Below are positions 62,538 through 64,000 of a stretch of DNA of 64,000 nucleotides, one piece after another. The position numbers and the translations under genes are program-made. Every line of letters begins with the position of its first letter. Positions within the stretch are counted from its first letter, which is position 1. The DNA is from Halopiger goleimassiliensis (GTDB lineage: Archaea; Halobacteriota; Halobacteria; Halobacteriales; Natrialbaceae), in contig NZ_HG315690.1 of assembly GCF_000455345.1 (NCBI RefSeq), positions 2,555,360 to 2,619,359 on the forward strand. The letters are read 5' to 3'. Under the pieces are notes generated by a model. The model had not been told where the DNA came from and ran no database searches. It worked only from the letters and a program-made list of their open reading frames with translations.

Positions 62538-62984
62538 ATGGCAGACTGTCCGCTGGCCGACGACTGTCCGAGTTTTTCGGAACGGATCGCGGGAATGGGG
62601 TGTCAACACTACGGCGACCGCGGCGGCAAGGAGTGGTGTCAACACTACAACCAGCCGATCGAGGACTTGAAAACGCAACCGGTCAAGGTCGGGGAGGAGG
62701 TCGTCATCGACGTCGTCGACATGCACGAGAGCGGTGCTGGCGTCGGCCGCACCGACGACGGCTTCATCGTGATGGTCGACGGCCTGCTGCCCGAAGTCCG
62801 CGCCCGCGTCGAGATCACGGAGGTCCACAGCAACCACGCCCGCGCCGAGGAGGTCGAGCGACTGCCCATGGAGCCGGAGGACGACGACGCCGACGCGTCG
62901 GACGAGGACGACGCCGACGAGGACGACACCGATCCGACGGACCGCGAACGCCTGGGCAGCCGTGAGAACTTCTGGGGTTCGTAA
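62538..62984 (+). CDS. TRAM-domain protein with cysteine-rich N-terminus
   Basis: A 148-residue protein. The N-terminus MADCPLADDCPSFSERIAGMGCQHYGDRGGKEWCQHY (parts) has five Cys in a pattern that could bind zinc. A TRAM domain follows (VGEEVVIDVVDMHESGAGVGRTDDGFIVMVDGLLPE, in parts). TRAM domains bind tRNA/rRNA. The C-terminus is an acidic linker ending in a short conserved ENFWGS. ATG 62538 starts the conserved region. Role in RNA modification or as RNA chaperone is inferred. Confidence 0.85.
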   Translation: MADCPLADDCPSFSERIAGMGCQHYGDRGGKEWCQHYNQPIEDLKTQPVKVGEEVVIDVVDMHESGAGVGRTDDGFIVMVDGLLPEVRARVEITEVHSNHARAEEVERLPMEPEDDDADASDEDDADEDDTDPTDRERLGSRENFWGS

Positions 62985-63027
62985 TCGCCGCCAGGACAGT
63001 CGGACGAAACCCGGTATCGGACAGTCG

Positions 63028-63070
63028 TCGGAGCGGTCTTCTCGGAGCGGTCTTGTCGGAGCCGGTTTCT
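63028..63070. repeat. Short tandem repeat upstream of the MBL gene
   Basis: The phrase GTCGGAGCGGTCTT occurs twice (63028-63041, then about 63043-63056 with a CTC start) and a third, diverged unit GTCGGAGCCGG follows to about 63065. It sits in the promoter-distal intergenic region before the MBL gene. It is short and may only reflect local duplication. Confidence 0.4.
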
Positions 63071-63174
63071 CGAATCTCTCGCCGTTCGAGCCACGCTACC
63101 CGTCGAGAACGAGGAATGGGTCCCGACGTTCCGGTTCAGGAAGAGTTTTCCTGTACTCCATGGCACAACACTGC

Positions 63175-64000
63175 ATGGACCGCATTCCGCTGTCGAACTC
63201 GGCGTTCGAGGGCGACAACAACGCCTACCTCTTCGACGCCGACGAGGTCGTGCTGGTCGATACCGGCGACTGGATGGCGACCACCCGCGAACAACTCGAG
63301 GCGGCCCTCGACGACCGGGGGCTGTCGTTCGCGGACGTCGATCGCATCTTGCTGACCCACTGGCACCACGATCACACCGGCCTCGCCGGCGAGATACAGG
63401 CCGAAAGCGGGGCCGAGGTCCACGCACACGCCGCTGACGCCCCGCTGATCGAGGGCGACGAGGACGCCTGGTCGGCGATGCGGGATCGACAGGAGCAATA
63501 CTTCGAAGAGTGGGGCATCCCCGAAGCGGGTCGCGAGGTGCTCCGGCAGAAGGCCGCCAGCGGGGACGTCGACGTGGCGACGCCCGAGGTAACGCCGTTC
63601 GAGGACGGCGCGACGTTCCCGGTCGGCGACACGGAGTTGACCGCGATCCACGCGTCCGGCCACGCGGCGGGCCTCACCGTCTTCGCGTTCGAGGCGGACG
63701 GCTCCCGGGAGGTGCTCTCGGGGGACGCCCTCCTGCCCGTCTACACGCCCAACGTCGGTGGCGCGGACGTCCGCGTCGAGGGTCCGCTCGAGCGGTACCT
63801 GCGCGCACTCCAGGGGATCGTCGACGCCGACTACGACCGGGCCTGGCCGGGCCACCGCGACCCGATCGACGATCCGGCCGACCGTGCGGGTCACATCATC
63901 CACCACCACGAGGAACGCGCGTTCCGGGTGCTCGACGCCCTCGACCGGTTGGGTCCCTGCGACGCCTGGACCGTCAGCGCCGACCTCTTCGGCGACCTCG
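63175..64000 (+). CDS. Metallo-beta-lactamase fold hydrolase, 3' end beyond window edge
   Basis: A frame from ATG 63175 runs off the right edge (275 codons visible). Metal motif LLTHWHHDHTGL near residue 60, HASGHAAG near 161, SGDALL near 182 and AWPGHRDPI near 222 are all intact. The N-terminus MDRIPLSNSAFEGDNNAYLF is typical of glyoxalase-II-like hydrolases. An in-frame ATG 15 bases earlier (63160) is possible. A winged-helix-like C-terminal region begins at the edge. Confidence 0.85.
   Translation, partial: MDRIPLSNSAFEGDNNAYLFDADEVVLVDTGDWMATTREQLEAALDDRGLSFADVDRILLTHWHHDHTGLAGEIQAESGAEVHAHAADAPLIEGDEDAWSAMRDRQEQYFEEWGIPEAGREVLRQKAASGDVDVATPEVTPFEDGATFPVGDTELTAIHASGHAAGLTVFAFEADGSREVLSGDALLPVYTPNVGGADVRVEGPLERYLRALQGIVDADYDRAWPGHRDPIDDPADRAGHIIHHHEERAFRVLDALDRLGPCDAWTVSADLFGDL

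Overview
This window is chromosomal DNA of a haloarchaeon, probably of the Natrialbales (Natrinema/Haloterrigena-like). It is GC-rich, encodes very acidic proteins, has leaderless promoters, and carries archaeal information-processing genes (aIF2-gamma, Rpo7, Spt4, aRF1) beside halophile-only families (HalOD1, PitA, halobacterial transducers). It is mostly ordinary core genome. No insertion sequence, CRISPR array or prophage was recognised.

Layout. 1-6 kb: stress and acetyltransferase genes, a CDC48-like AAA ATPase, lipoproteins and an ArsR-type regulator. 6-10 kb: metallo-beta-lactamase enzyme, PRC-barrel protein, thioredoxin-fold protein, a putative nuclease-like DUF protein and another ArsR-type regulator. 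10.3-18.1 kb: a complete phosphate regulon, with a divergent AbrB-PhoU regulator and the operon pstS-pstC-(micro-ORF)-pstA-pstB-phoU-phoU-like. 18.5-21.5 kb: a conserved information-processing operon (aIF2-gamma, PIN protein, Rpo7, Spt4, GTP-dependent dephospho-CoA kinase). 21.7-32.7 kb: a catalytically dead M48-like membrane protein, a YgfZ-like protein, haloarchaeal DUF proteins, PitA with a divergent PadR regulator, a secreted alpha/beta hydrolase and a site-2 protease. 32.8-37.5 kb: the least ordinary stretch. It has HalOD1 and zinc-ribbon small genes, about 1.5 kb of strongly structured non-coding DNA, tRNA-Lys with two partial copies of its 3' end, decayed genes and an AT-rich lipoprotein. 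37.5-46.4 kb: small acidic proteins, RimI, Nudix, an NmrA-like protein, an acyltransferase, a TraB-like protein and a repeat-built secreted protein. 46.6-64 kb: aRF1, MinD, ArgS, a radical SAM protein, a membrane metallophosphoesterase, DUF373, an isoprenyl diphosphate synthase, a transducer, ETF, a TRAM protein and an MBL hydrolase cut by the window edge.

Two recurrent signals are the most interesting. (1) A family of 78-101 bp inverted-repeat elements (five copies, one diverged) is flanked by 3-bp TGA/TCA direct repeats. Three copies sit exactly at the TGA stop codon of a neighbouring gene, so the stop is preserved. (2) Two micro-ORFs (17 and 21 codons) exactly fill the gaps between subunit genes of heteromeric complexes (pstC/pstA and etfB/etfA), with start/stop overlaps at both ends, which suggests relay translational coupling.

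All calls come from reading the sequence. Family names rest on recognised motifs, and no database search was run.
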